Shown in pieces: positions 43,373-54,349 of a stretch of 64,000 nt of DNA (positions within the stretch are counted from its first letter, which is position 1; each line of letters begins with the position of its first letter). This DNA is from Glutinoglossum americanum (lineage: Eukaryota > Ascomycota > Geoglossomycetes > Geoglossales > Geoglossaceae). A program made the translations under genes and the position numbers. The notes beneath the pieces are model-generated. The model had not been told where the DNA came from and ran no database searches. It saw nothing but the letters and a program-made list of their open reading frames with translations. The DNA lies in the NCBI GenBank assembly GCA_020080175.1, contig JAGHQL010000005.1, positions 62,001-126,000 on the forward strand, written 5' to 3'.

Positions 43373-44134
43373 CTATCCTCTCCGCCTCTGCACATTCGCC
43401 TTAAAAAACGGCTCCTCGATCCTCTGCCCCAGCCTCCTCTGGCACTCCCGGACAACCTCCAATCCCACCGTCATCTCGCGTGACTCACAGAACACAAAAA
43501 CCTCCACCCCGGGCCCAAATAGCTTCACCGCATCCATAATCCTCTCCACTGCCTCCTCCTTAGCCCTTCGCATGCCCTCCGCCCCCCTTGGATCCCCTGC
43601 CCCGACCGAGAAAATCTGCAGCCTGACGCTCCTCAGGTTCGGGAATCCCTGGACCAGCTCTTGGCACTCTCTTCCTCCTCTATAGTGGATGAGTCCGAGC
43701 GCGCTTTTGCACCTTGCGTACCCAACGAGTCGCACATGGAGATGCCTCACCATCTCGATAGCCCTGGGGTTGTGTTCGTTTAGCCAATCGAGCCACTTAT
43801 CCACCTCCGGCCCCGACCACGCCAAATGCATGGCGAAATCCCCGTATAAGATCCCCCACACCTCTTCGTAGATCCGCCTGTTCACCCGCATGAGCCGCGT
43901 CATCATCTCGGTGCCGAAATAGGTATCCCTCGTGCGGGATTGGGAGCAATTCTGCCAGTCGAGGGAGATGATTGAGAGGACTGGTCTGTCGAAGGGGATT
44001 ATGAAGCTGCTGAAGGGGCCGGGGCCAGTGGGAGCGAGGGCGAGGATGGCTTGGGTTAGGATTTTCAATCGGAGCTCGGTGGGGAGAGTTAGGAGAGTTG
44101 GCGGAGCTGGTGGTGGTGCAGTGGTGGTGGGCAT
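43373..44134 (-). CDS. F-box-like protein
   Basis: A single-exon gene of 253 residues from ATG 44134 (MPTTTAPPPAPPTLLTLPTE). The F-box-like helix LLTLPTELRLKILTQAIL opens the protein, followed by MMTRLMRVNRRIYEEVWGIL, the second half typical of fungal F-box/2EXR-type proteins. The remaining 170 residues hold WLDWLNEHNPRAIEMVRHL and a helical end, without clear repeats. Such proteins usually act as adaptors bringing substrates to SCF ubiquitin ligases, but small fungal members are mostly uncharacterised. The frame is open 11 codons further upstream without an ATG. Confidence 0.75.
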   Translation of the reverse strand: MPTTTAPPPAPPTLLTLPTELRLKILTQAILALAPTGPGPFSSFIIPFDRPVLSIISLDWQNCSQSRTRDTYFGTEMMTRLMRVNRRIYEEVWGILYGDFAMHLAWSGPEVDKWLDWLNEHNPRAIEMVRHLHVRLVGYARCKSALGLIHYRGGRECQELVQGFPNLRSVRLQIFSVGAGDPRGAEGMRRAKEEAVERIMDAVKLFGPGVEVFVFCESREMTVGLEVVRECQRRLGQRIEEPFFKANVQRRRG

Positions 44135-45281
44135 TCGTGCAGTTGGGTGGGGATTTTCAATGACCAAGGTATGGGTGACGACTTCATTGATGATTGTTCG
44201 GACGGAGCGGTTCGTTGTGGGGGTGGGCGGCGTTGCTTACGTAACTCATCAGTCATTCACGTGTCGGGGCGTATTGGTCCACCCCGAGGCGAATTGACCA
44301 TATCATCTCTACAACCAATCCATCTCTAAAGAACGAGTAACTTGTTTAGTGGGTCGATTTTGCCCGGAACCATTAATCATTACTTTCTGGCATTTCAATC
44401 TTGCGGTTAAGTATTGCTGGACACGGGCGAAAAGGGCCTTTCGGTATATGCCTAAATTGGTCCCAACAAAACGAGTAGCTATCGTCTAGTAGTAACTCCG
44501 CGACCTGGGGCCAAAAATAGGCCATAGGTTTTAATTGTGGTAGACATGTAACTAGTACTCCCTCCCGCGCCCGGCACTAGAAAATAGGGAAGAGAATAAA
44601 CCTGGTGGAAGCAATGCTGCCCTAAAACATTCTCCTGCTTTCTAGGCAAGAATAACTTTCTAAAATTTAGCGTTTTGGGATACCACCACCGCGACGTAAA
44701 ACTTCCCCTTAGCTAATACCGCATGGTCCAACGCCACGAGTGAGTTATGAATAGGGATGGTAAACACAAGAGTCGAGTTAATCACTGACGGTCTATTACA
44801 ACAAGCGAGCCTCAGGGTAGGCGGGCTAGCGGGGCAGCCAAAGTAGACACAGGGTGCAAGCAAACGGTAAGGGCAAAGATCGGCTGGTCAGCAGCTAGGC
44901 ATATCCCAAGATCCATAACTAACACCACCTAGCTTTCACATAACTCCTCCGTCTATCCACATAGCCACAATAAATAACAATACCATGTATAAAAGCCGTA
45001 CGCTCTCCCCTGGGGGAAAGAAGACTCTGTGGGCTGTGTTCATGACGGGCAATCAGCGCGGCAGTGAGCAGTTCGGGGTTTAGGTCCACTTGCGCGCCGG
45101 TCAATTTCGCGTAATCAGTGTCGGTTTTGTGAGCGGCGTCCGAGTGGCAGCTAGAAGAATAGGGTCTAATCATCGCGATGAAGGCCTGGGCCACGGTGGG
45201 TGCAGGGCTATTGCAGAGGATATCTTTCCCGTCGTATTGGGCAGCGCGGTCGCCTACCAAGATGAAATCTGTAGAACCGAC

Positions 45282-45332
45282 TAAAGCGGCCTCTTCCGAG
45301 CTCGCCCCTTACGCTGGGGCGCAGCCGCTTTA
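45282..45332. other. 51-bp hairpin (nested inverted repeat)
   Basis: An outer stem of 9 bp (taaagcggc with gccgcttta) encloses a second stem (cgcccc with ggggcg) around the loop ttacgct. No gene end lies next to it. Confidence 0.6.
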
Positions 45333-45822
45333 ATGTTTGCTACGGCGCTTCTTTGGGCGGAATATTTGGGCATGATATAAGGTTGAGGTCCACTGACAGA
45401 CGGTTACCCCCCGATCGGAAGTAAATAGATGATTGAAGGTGAGTAGGAATCCTGTTGCAATATTCTGGAGCAACCGATTGACTTGGGTTGGGCGCGGGTT
45501 GAGCCCGTATTAAATACACGTCAAATGGGCGATGGCGAAGCCATCGCTACCCCCTTTTCTGTGATCTTGACACCGTGGCAACAATGCCGAGTCGCCACCT
45601 CCAACAAATCCCATGCCAAAAGTTCTAGTAGACTAGCATTGGTGGGAATATAAATCCTCGCCTATACGCGCCCTATTCATAAGCCGTCCCGTAGATTGCC
45701 TTTGGTTGCTGATTAGTATCCATTCCGAGGTTGCATGGGCAAAACAACTAGTTGGCCAGTTGGCTAGAAGACGAGAGGAAGAAGAGTATAAGTAGGAGGT
45801 TGGCAACTGGACAAGCGAGACA

Positions 45823-46086
45823 ATGGCGATAGGATTACCCCGCTGGTTCACGAGACCACCGAGGGCCAGCCATCTGATGCTTCCAATAGTTACTAGGATT
45901 TACTTTCCGCATCTAGATTATATGCGCGGCGATATGAACAGTCAATTGCTTAGATTAATTGCTTCCATCTTCAAATTCCTCGTTCAGCCAGTCGTTATTT
46001 TGGCGTTTCCCATAAGCTGGGCCACACATCTTCTACTAGAGCAACGGAGCCGGCCCCAACCACGATATACAACATCTTACGTATAG
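45823..46086 (+). CDS. possible small membrane protein, 87 residues
   Basis: An ATG frame (MAIGLPRWFTRPPRASHLML) with one hydrophobic stretch near the C-terminus (FKFLVQPVVILAFPISWATH). No family recognised and no splice support; it may be chance. Confidence 0.25.
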   Translation: MAIGLPRWFTRPPRASHLMLPIVTRIYFPHLDYMRGDMNSQLLRLIASIFKFLVQPVVILAFPISWATHLLLEQRSRPQPRYTTSYV

Positions 46087-46397
46087 GGAGTCCAATTTCA
46101 CAAGCTTCATTAACTAGCGCGATATCTTCCCAGAACGGGCAGCTCGGTCCCGTCTAATCACGTGGGGCTTATATCAGCCGAAACCGTTGGAACCCAACAT
46201 TTCGACAACTTACAACGTGTCCTTCGGTCTAAGCTTATTGCTCTACACATTAGCATTTCTCCATCGGACTCGAATTGTCTTTCGCCCCCTCCGCAAACGT
46301 AAATTCTTGGGCGCGAGTTATTTATCAACCGGTCTACATACAACACCCACTCACTACCCCGCCACTGCCTCGCCACTCCCTGCCGCAAAGATTCAAC

Positions 46398-48461
46398 ATG
46401 GATCGAGGAGAACAGCCCCGCCGCTCCAAGCAGGACAAAATACCACCGAAGGGCACGGCAGATGATGGGGAGATGCAGTATGAGTATGTTCATGACAATG
46501 CGCTACAGATAGCTTCCATCGAGGGTTGCGTTGAGGACGTCCAGCGACTGCTTGAAGACGGGGCGGCAGACGTTAATGGGCAGGACATGGGTTTTGGCAC
46601 CGCACTGCAGGCAGCTGCGCAGGGGGGCCACCGTCGGATAGTCGAACTGCTTCTCGAGAAGGGAGCTGATATTCATGCGCAGTTGCGCCAAGGTGCCGAT
46701 GCACTACAGATTGCTTCATCCAAAGGTCACGACCAGGTCGTTCAGCTGCTCATTCAAAATGGAGCCGATGTCAACGCGGATGGGTGGCAATATGGCCACC
46801 CGTTGCAAACCGCCTCATCTAGCGGCCACGACCAGATCGTACAGATGCTACTCGAAAGGGGAGCCAACGTCGACGCAAGTGGAGATGACTTTGGCAGCGC
46901 GCTACAGCTAGCTTCACTCGGGGGGCACTACCAGATAGTCCAGCGACTGGTTGAAAAAGGGGCCGACGTCAATATGCACGGGGGAAAATTTGGCAACGCG
47001 CTGCAGGCGGCTGCGTCTAGGGGCCACGATCAGATCGCTCAACTACTTCTTGAGCGCGGCGCCAACGTCAACTCGCAGGGGGGCAAGCACGGCAGTGCAC
47101 TACAAGCGGCTTCATCCATAGGACACAGCCATATTGTCCAGCAATTGCTTGAAAAGGGGGCAGATGTCAATGCTCAGGGAGGAGAGCTTGGTAATGCGCT
47201 ACAGGCAGCCGCGCACAAGGGCAACCAGCAGATCGCCCAGTGGCTACTCGAAAGGGGAGCAGATGTCAATGCGGAGGGAGGACATGATGGCAACGCACTA
47301 CAAGCGGCCGCGCGCGGTCAGCACGAACAGATAGTTCGGCTGCTTCTCGAACACGGAGCGGATGCCAACGCCCAGGGAGCTTATTTCAGTGCCAACCCGC
47401 TATATATTGCTTCATGCGGGGGTCAAGACAAGATCGTGCAGATGCTCCTAGATAAGGGTGCCAATGTAAATAAACAGAGAGGGCACTACGGCAATGCGCT
47501 GCAGGCAGCTGCCACCATGGGGCATGAACAAGTCGTCCAGCGATTACTCGAAAATGGGGCCGACGTAAACGCCCAGGGGGGATTTTCCGGCAACCCGCTA
47601 CAGGCGGCTGCATGCGGAGGCTATTATCCGATCGTCCAGCGACTGCTTGAAAACGGGGCCGATGTCAATTCTATGGGAGGAGCCCAAGGCACCGCGCTGC
47701 GGGCAGCTGCGTTCAAAGGCAGTGAGCCGGTTGTCGAACTGCTTCTCGAGCATGGAGCCGACGTTAATGCGAGCGATGGCCATGGTACTGCACTTGATGC
47801 TGCTTCAGCTCAAGGCCACGACTGCGTGGTCCAGCTGCTTCTCAAAAAAGGAGCTGACGTCAGCTTGACGGGAGAAGGATCGGGGAGCGCGCTGCAATCT
47901 GCATGCTTCAAAGGCGACATCCAGATCGTCCGCCAATTGCTCGACAAAGGTGCCGATATCAACATCACAGGGGGGGATTACATCAGCCCCCTAGCAGCGG
48001 CATCCTACAGAGGCTACAAACCTATCATCGAACTCCTTCTCTCAAAAGGCGCCAACGCCAACGCCCAAGGTCCAGGAAAATATGGCAACGCCCTCTACTC
48101 CGCCTCCGTCATGGGCCAAACTGAAGCCGTCCAGCTCCTCCTTGGAAGCGGCGCCGACGCAAATATACATGGCGGCGAATTCGGCAATGCGCTTCAGGTA
48201 GCTGCCCTCTATTGGCGCGCCCCGCTCGTCCAGCTCCTCCTCGAGAACGGCGCAGATCCTAACCAGAAGGGGTATTTCGATAATGCGCTACAAGCAGCCG
48301 AGCACACGGGTAGCGATGTTATTTCGTGGATTGAAAGGAAGAAACAAGGGCTGATTAAGATGAAGAGAACGCCGGGGAGCGCATTGGGGATGATAAGGCG
48401 GTTGGGAGATAGGGAGAGGGTTTACGAGTTATTGAAGGGGGCGATGGAGGGGGATAAGTAA
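46398..48461 (+). CDS. ankyrin-repeat protein with about 18 repeats
   Basis: A single exon of 687 residues from the first in-frame ATG (MDRGEQPRRSKQDKIPPKGT). After about 35 polar residues, ankyrin repeats of 33 residues run almost to the end; I count 18 plus a partial one. The consensus is NALQAAAxxGHxQIVQLLLExGADVNAQGG. The fungal NALQAA form replaces the usual TPLHxA. The C-terminus is short and basic (WIERKKQGLIKMKRTPGSAL). There is no NACHT, HET or hydrolase domain in front, unlike most fungal proteins with such repeats, so it is either a stand-alone scaffold or the repeat part of a former larger gene. Repeats 5-12 are alike at DNA level, which favours unequal exchange. Partners are unknown. 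Confidence 0.85.
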   Translation: MDRGEQPRRSKQDKIPPKGTADDGEMQYEYVHDNALQIASIEGCVEDVQRLLEDGAADVNGQDMGFGTALQAAAQGGHRRIVELLLEKGADIHAQLRQGADALQIASSKGHDQVVQLLIQNGADVNADGWQYGHPLQTASSSGHDQIVQMLLERGANVDASGDDFGSALQLASLGGHYQIVQRLVEKGADVNMHGGKFGNALQAAASRGHDQIAQLLLERGANVNSQGGKHGSALQAASSIGHSHIVQQLLEKGADVNAQGGELGNALQAAAHKGNQQIAQWLLERGADVNAEGGHDGNALQAAARGQHEQIVRLLLEHGADANAQGAYFSANPLYIASCGGQDKIVQMLLDKGANVNKQRGHYGNALQAAATMGHEQVVQRLLENGADVNAQGGFSGNPLQAAACGGYYPIVQRLLENGADVNSMGGAQGTALRAAAFKGSEPVVELLLEHGADVNASDGHGTALDAASAQGHDCVVQLLLKKGADVSLTGEGSGSALQSACFKGDIQIVRQLLDKGADINITGGDYISPLAAASYRGYKPIIELLLSKGANANAQGPGKYGNALYSASVMGQTEAVQLLLGSGADANIHGGEFGNALQVAALYWRAPLVQLLLENGADPNQKGYFDNALQAAEHTGSDVISWIERKKQGLIKMKRTPGSALGMIRRLGDRERVYELLKGAMEGDK

Positions 48462-49791
48462 GTGGATCTCAATCCTGTCCTGCATACCGCGGAGAATTGA
48501 CAATGCGTAGGTCATTTGATATTGCTGAGCGAGGATCGGATCCGAAGAAGAGGAAGATAGAAAAGGAAGGAGATGGTGAGGGGGAGGGGGAGTCTTCTTT
48601 GGAAGAGAAACAAACGGAGTAGGGGAAACGGCGATTGGGTGAATCGCGATAACATTTTCTGCAATCCCATGCAACTGCCCAGCTCAGTTACCTAACGCTC
48701 GGTTCCCGGTGTACATCTCATAACAGCTCTCTTGTTTCTCACTTTTCAGTGTCTGCAGTTTAGATGCCCGCGGGCTAGAAGCACTCCTTAAATCTAGCTA
48801 TATATTTGACCCTCCTTCTCTCCCTCCCTCCCATACCGTCCATCAAGCAAAAATCCAAGCCCTACAAGATCCCAGACTCGCCGCGGCCATGCCCGACGGC
48901 AATAGAAGGAACGATTAACTCGGTGGTGAATCTTAATATGGCTAGATAAGCAATTCTGGAGAATTAGAGACGCGGCATAGGAGGGTTTGTGCGAGGAACC
49001 CGGGAGGTTGCGGAGTCCAGACGGGTTGAGAGGGTGAGGGGCAGCAACGTCAGACCGCACCGCCCAGGCCACTTACTAGTTCCCGCCTAAAAATACCCTT
49101 CCCTTAATTCCCACATCGCAACCCTCGCTACCCCGCAACCGAACCATGCGTATAACCCAACTCCCCCGCGAAACTAAAACGAGCAACCACCACGAAAGTT
49201 TGTTTTTAGAAGCTTTGGTTGCTTTTATCGCTGTCAATAACGATAGACGGCTTCACTATTAATTTCGCGCGCGAACTCTTACCAGGCCACTAATACCATT
49301 TTCACCGGTGAGCTCAGCGCGGGTTTGCAGCTCGAACTTTTGACCGCGAATATGTCCATATCTGTGCTCATCTTTCTTTTACTCGAGGTCCGTAAAACTA
49401 ATAACCTGGATACTCGATCCTAAGACATATACTATCACAATATCACACACCACCTTTACCTCCGCTACAAATCTAGCCTAAGAACCTCGGCGCATAATCC
49501 CGATTTGATCAGAAATACCAGCAGGGATAATCATTCCTTGGAAGGCTCTACCTAAAGTGATAAACTCCCTGACTCTAGGGCGGGTTCGATAATTAATCGG
49601 GCATATTTCCTAGCCAATCTCTCGGCAAAGCTGACAGCACTGATTTCTCAATCAAGAATCTAGAAGGCTCGCCACGGCGGTACTTCAGAGTCGACGCATC
49701 CGAGCAGCTACAGTGCCTCTACCTATGACTCCCAAGTGAGTTCTACAGTCCGTGTTTTAGCAAGAACCCACTCTAACGCCTTCGAGAAACA
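48462..49791. other. intergenic
   Basis: The 3' flank of the ankyrin gene and AT-rich spacer; no supported feature. Confidence 0.35.
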
Positions 49792-50367
49792 ATGGCCTCC
49801 CAAATTGACATCCAAATCGCCAACCTCATCTCAGCCCACGCCGAGCATGACCCTTCCTGCACCGTCCAATCCCCCCCACCTCACCCGAAACCCCACAGAC
49901 CCTCTCCCCTCGCCTCCCTAGTCTTAATCGGCTACCTCCACACCGACTGCCCACCTCTCGTCGGGACCCGCAGATAACCCCCCACCTCCCGACGCCAAGG
50001 CTCCCCAATCTACATGAGGCGAAACGCGCAATGCCTCTGGCCATACTACTCCGCCGTTGACGGGTCCGGCCGCCTAGTGAGACAGGACCTAGTCGAGCTA
50101 ATACCAGAGATCAGGATTCAGGCCGGAATGAGGGGTCTAGATATCGCGAGTGAGAGGAAAGAGAGAGCGATCCATTGGAGGAACAAGCGGGACATGGAGA
50201 TTTTCGAGAGGTGGAAGGTTTGGAGGGAGGTGGAGGTGCTGAGGAACGAGTATGCGGAGGGCGGGGATAGGGAGAGGAGGAGCCACCGGCTGGCTCGCGC
50301 GCGGGGGGGTTATCGATCTGACAGCGCGCAGGCTAGCCGGCTCGATATCCATGGTGGCGTTCTCTGA
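49792..50367 (+). pseudogene. small gene candidate with one in-frame stop
   Basis: From ATG 49792 (MASQIDIQIANLISAHAEHD) one frame runs to 50367 with a single TAA at about 49975. The second part (MRRNAQCLWPYYSAVDGSGR, LVRQDLVELIPEIRI, ending in charged helix RNKRDMEIFERWKVWREVEV) reads like a folded protein. The stop may be a lesion or may lie in a short intron whose borders I cannot fix. Family unknown. Confidence 0.35.
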
Positions 50368-51489
50368 GACATCACCCCGATACCACCGCCACCCCCACGT
50401 CTCCCACCCGTACAGAAGACTCCACCCCTCCCCCCACCCCCAGTGCGAACCCCCAATCCCCGCCGGCAGCGAAGATATCCCCTCCTCCAACCCTCGGGTA
50501 CGCGACTCCAATCCCCGCTGACAGCGAGGATACCCGTCCCGCGAATCGCGAGAACCCCGAATGGGACCTCCCGTACCTATTTAGCCAGGGCACCCCCTAT
50601 AACCACGGAAATCGACTATTCCCGAAATTCAAGGGCTGGGGTTTTGGCCCGGTTCGGGGGCGCGGCGACGGTCCGAGGTTGGCCTAGCGCGGGCGGTTTT
50701 GCATCACGCACAGCGATTTCCTTTTTTGGTTTCAAGCGAGATGGAGCTGCGTGTCTCCCGTGGCAAGGAGAGGGGTTCTAACCTGCAACTTATCTGGGGG
50801 TCTCTTGGGAGTTGGTCGACGCCCTAGCTAGCATATGCGTCTATCTAATATTGATAAAATCTTTCGGCGAGAATTGGAAGTTTTCTGTTATGATGTTAGA
50901 GCGACCAACTGACCGGCTGACTCGGATCGGGCGTGGGTTAAAATTAGACTGTAGATATACAAGGAAATGCACTGCGGGTATGTCTAGGGGCCCCGCCCGT
51001 CTTCGGGGCCGTTTCTTGTAATATGTGTGTGTGTCCGAGACATCTTTGGAAAGCACGCGAACGAAAGCCTCGAGAAGTCGCACTATCAAAAGGCATAACT
51101 AGGCGCTTCTAAGACAGATGCCTTATGAAGAAATGAGTTGCAGCGGAGCATTTATGTTAGAAATGGAATCGATTAGTTCGCATTCGTTAGGAAGAAATTC
51201 GGGCAGGAAGATCCTTACGCGGTGGCGCTGCTAGCGTGGCGACAAGAGTGTAAAGGGGTGAACTGACAAAAGTGGTATGGCATTTCGGCCACGCTCCAGC
51301 CACTCGTTATGCTGACCACAACGCTTAACAGCTAACCATATCGCCTCATCCTATCTAGGATCTTTATACGCGGATCTAGAGCCCCCATAGGGCAAAAAAA
51401 TAGCACGGTCAAAGCTATCTCTACAAGCACATCTGGAAGATTATGGATCTCCGAGCCAAAACTGGACTAAACGCAGGGGATAAGAAAAT
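50368..51489. other. intergenic with dispersed repeat R2
   Basis: Mostly unassigned DNA before the tandem array; the R2 repeat copy lies at 51135-51240. Confidence 0.35.
51135..51240 (+). repeat. dispersed repeat R2, copy a
   Basis: About 105 bp resemble 58670-58760 in the same orientation, sharing blocks such as gcagcgga-cattta, gattagt, gaagt/aattcgggc and gcggcag/gcggtgg. It has no coding capacity and its class is unknown. Confidence 0.45.
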
Positions 51490-52100
51490 CAACTCCCCAT
51501 CAATGCGAATTTCGACCCACCCCACTATGGTGCCTAACCGGTTGAGGAACTAGTGCTGGATGCTGTTTCATCGTCGTCAGGGTCAATGCCGTCATAGCCT
51601 CCTACATTTCCCTCCGACCCAAACCCTATGTAGCGTTTTACCCGGGCTAACCAACCACCACCTGTTCGTCTAGAGTTGCTCTCTATCAAGACAACCCTCT
51701 CACTAAAGGCAATCGTTTCGGCAGCAATCCTGCTCTTGACCTCCAATTGCGACTGGTGAATAGCATTATGGGTATATACTCGCAGTAGGTGTCACCGGAA
51801 TAAGTGTGGCAGCTGTGCCCGCAGACGAAGGTGCGCTTTCAGGGAGCGAAGTAGGAGTAGAGTGAAAGCACAATTTCCAGTTGTTTTAGCCTGTCAATCA
51901 AAATCTGGTGATCTGTTGCATGCAGTAATGTGATGGAGGATGCACTGAAAGAAGACCAGTCAGGTATATATACAGGTTCTCTGAAATCAGTGGGGAAGCT
52001 GTTTGGGGCCAGTTGTGCCGAGGTCTTGTGTTGTAGAGGCAAAAGTTCAACCGGTGTGCAGAAGGATGTTGAATTAAAATGCGGACAAGGCTCGTTAACA
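51490..52100 (-). repeat. tandem array unit 1
   Basis: First of four diverged units. It shares with the others the 3' block near 51490-51545 (acccaccccactatggtgcc) and the 5' block near 51866 (tttccagttg ... gatctgttgcatgcagta). Its copy of the small gene is decayed: the ATG is TTG and the frame is broken. A 70-codon frame at 51534-51746 (ERVVLIESNSRRTGGGW) remains from the C-terminal part. Confidence 0.65.
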
Positions 52101-52429
52101 AACCTGCCCTGCTAAGCTTACTAATGGCTGGCTGGTATTGATACTACACAAGGGGTATAAGTGTGGGCATAGAAATACCCTCCACAGTGTTAAGACGCGC
52201 TTCACAATGCTCGTAATAAAAACCCGACAGTACAGCAGATTTTGCTTTATTCTATTCTCCGCCACTTACTACATCACCTATTTGTCATACCTAAGCGCTT
52301 CGTTCATACATGGGTCCACGGCCTCTACAGGGCAGTGACATGGTTCAAACCATCTTCGCAAACTGCATATCTATAAATCAACTATAAATTTCTAAGATCA
52401 ACTTAGTTTTTCATTTACTATTTAAAGGA

Positions 52430-53050
52430 ATGTTGAGAATCCAAAATGACTTGCAAAAAAGGGATGAAAATGGAGAATCGACTCAGAACTGACGCGAATT
52501 TGCCCCACCAAGCTGAAGTGCCTAAGCCGTCGACCCATTAGTGCCGGAGGGTATGGCGCTGTCCGCAGCGTTAACACCGCTACGGCCTCCCGTGTTTCCC
52601 GATGGCTCATATCCCGCGTGACGTTCCACCCAGCCAGCGACTGGCTTTTTAGAGTGTGGGGACAAACGCTTCATTGCGCCTACAAAGGTACCCCACCAAG
52701 CTTTCAATTTAGAATCCTTGCTGGCGAGCTCCTCGCAGGTAGGGCAGAGGGCGTCGACCCAGTAGTAGTAGTCGGAGGGATCGCAGCGATCCCAGTCTGG
52801 GCAGGGGGCCGTGCCGGCGAGCTCGTGCCCGCAGGAGCTATGGATAAGAGAGGTGCGGAAACACATTTTCCAGTTGTGTTTAGCTTGTTGGCTAAAATCT
52901 GGTGGTCTGTTGCATGCAGTGATGGGATGGGGGATGCACTGGAGGAAGACCAGTCGGCTATATATATGGGTTCCCTGAGGTCAGTGGGGGAGTTGTTCGG
53001 GGCCAGTGGTGCAGGGGCGCCGGTGGGTAGAAGGATGTTGAGTTGAAATG
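52430..53050 (-). repeat. tandem array unit 2
   Basis: About 1 kb downstream of unit 1 in the same orientation; the marker gatctgttgcatg-type block recurs near 52907. This unit has the best preserved copy of the small gene (52522-52866). Confidence 0.7.
52522..52866 (-). CDS. small Cys-rich protein, intact array copy
   Basis: A 114-residue frame from ATG (MCFRTSLIHSSCGHELAGTA). The first 45 residues hold C2, C12-G-H14, C22, C28 and a C41-x-x-C44 pair (ALCPTCEEL), a spacing that suggests a small zinc or disulfide fold. A Trp-rich DYYYWVDAL segment lies between. The C-terminal half is basic then Gly/Ser/Asn-rich (KRLSPHSKKPVAGWVERHAG). Many Pezizomycotina genomes have short proteins with an MCxxxxxxxxCGH opening, none with a known role. 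There is no signal peptide. Neighbouring array units carry broken relatives. A TATATA block lies about 90 bp upstream at 52960 and is shared by the other units, so the promoter appears to be part of the unit. Confidence 0.65.
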   Translation of the reverse strand: MCFRTSLIHSSCGHELAGTAPCPDWDRCDPSDYYYWVDALCPTCEELASKDSKLKAWWGTFVGAMKRLSPHSKKPVAGWVERHAGYEPSGNTGGRSGVNAADSAIPSGTNGSTA

Positions 53051-53339
53051 GGAACAAGTCTCGCTAATAAAGCTGCCCCTGCTAAGCCTATGACGGATAG
53101 CTAGCTGGTGTTATATAAACGCAGGCATAGGAATACCCTCCACAGTTCTAAGACATACTTTACGATGCTCGTAATAAAACCCGCCAGTATAGCAAATTTT
53201 GCTTTATTTGTCATACCCAAGGGCATTTTTATGGACCCATAGCACACTATAGAGCAATAGCATAGTTCACGCCATCTTTACAAACTGCATATCTAGAACT
53301 TGGCTGACCTCTGGGGTAAATTTGGTTTTTATTAACGTT

Positions 53340-54100
53340 TTAAAGGAGCGTTGTAAGAAAGGGGTGAGAATGGAAAATCAACTCAGAACTAACACGAATT
53401 TTACCCCACCTAGCTGAAATACCTAACCCGTTGGTCCATTAGTGCTGGAGGGTATGGAGTTTTCTGCAGTGTTAATACCGTTATGGCCTATGTTTCCTAG
53501 TGACTTATATCCCACGTGACATTTTACACAAGCTCCATCCGTTCATCTAGGCTTAGTTAGAGTCCTCCCTCGCCAACCCGAGTAGTTCCTGCTAGCGGCT
53601 GGCTCATCAGAGTCCTTCTCCGCTGACGCCGGGTGGTCTCTGCTAGCGGCTGGCTCATTAGAGCCCCTCTCTATCAAGGCAATCCCTCGTTGTTAGCGGC
53701 CATTGCGGCAGCGATCTAGCTGTGGAAAATGGTCAAAGAGTTATACTCGCAGTGGGGGCAGTAGGTGTCTTGCTGATTATTGTCGTCCATGATGCCGCAA
53801 CTATTCAACCAATAATCTCCACAGTGGATCGCGCAGCCGAACGTATGTGAATAGGAGGTGAGGGTAAGAGGGGAGCGAAAGCGCATTTTCCAGTAGTGTT
53901 TAGCTTTTTGATTAAAATCCAGTGATCTGTTGCATGTAGCAATCGGATGGAATATATGCGCTGGGGGAATACAGGTCAGTTATGTATGGGTTCCCTAGGG
54001 TTAGTGGGGAAGTTGATGGGGGCTGTCCGGAAGATGGCCAGTTGTACCGAGGTATTGTGGAGGCAAAAGTTTAACTGGCAGATAGAAGGGTGTTGGGTGG
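53340..54100 (-). repeat. tandem array unit 3
   Basis: Third unit, marker block near 53929. It contains an extra short internal duplication of about 57 bp (53600-53690; gctagcggctggctcat twice). Confidence 0.65.
53716..53886 (-). pseudogene. array copy 3 of the small Cys-rich gene, truncated
   Basis: Starts at ATG 53886 (MRFRSPLTLTSYSHTFGCAI) and keeps the DTYCPHCEYNS pair, but stops after 56 residues at TAG. The C-terminal half survives only as broken frames. The first Cys is Arg here. Confidence 0.55.
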
Positions 54101-54349
54101 TATTAATATTCGCACTACATAAGGGTAAGCGCGGGGATAGAAATGCCCTCCACAGCCCTCCGCAGTGCTTGTAATAAAGCGCTAGGCTTTCCCTATATCT
54201 CTACTATCAGCTACATCACCTATCCATACCTGAGAGTTTTTTTATACATGGATCCATAGCTTCTATAGAGCAACAACATAGCTCGAGCCACCTCCACAAA
54301 CTGCACATCCGGGAACTGACTATGGATTTCTGAGGCAAACTTGGTTTCC

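Larger units (their letters stand above)
44135..46397. other. long intergenic stretch
   Basis: Contains a strong hairpin at 45282-45332 and one weak small frame (45823-46086). Several short frames on both strands lack support. I see no transposon termini. Confidence 0.35.

Noticed and set aside
46503-47783. Several 60-75 codon frames within and opposite the ankyrin gene
   Set aside because: Shadows of the 99-bp repeat; the same frames recur with the repeat period.
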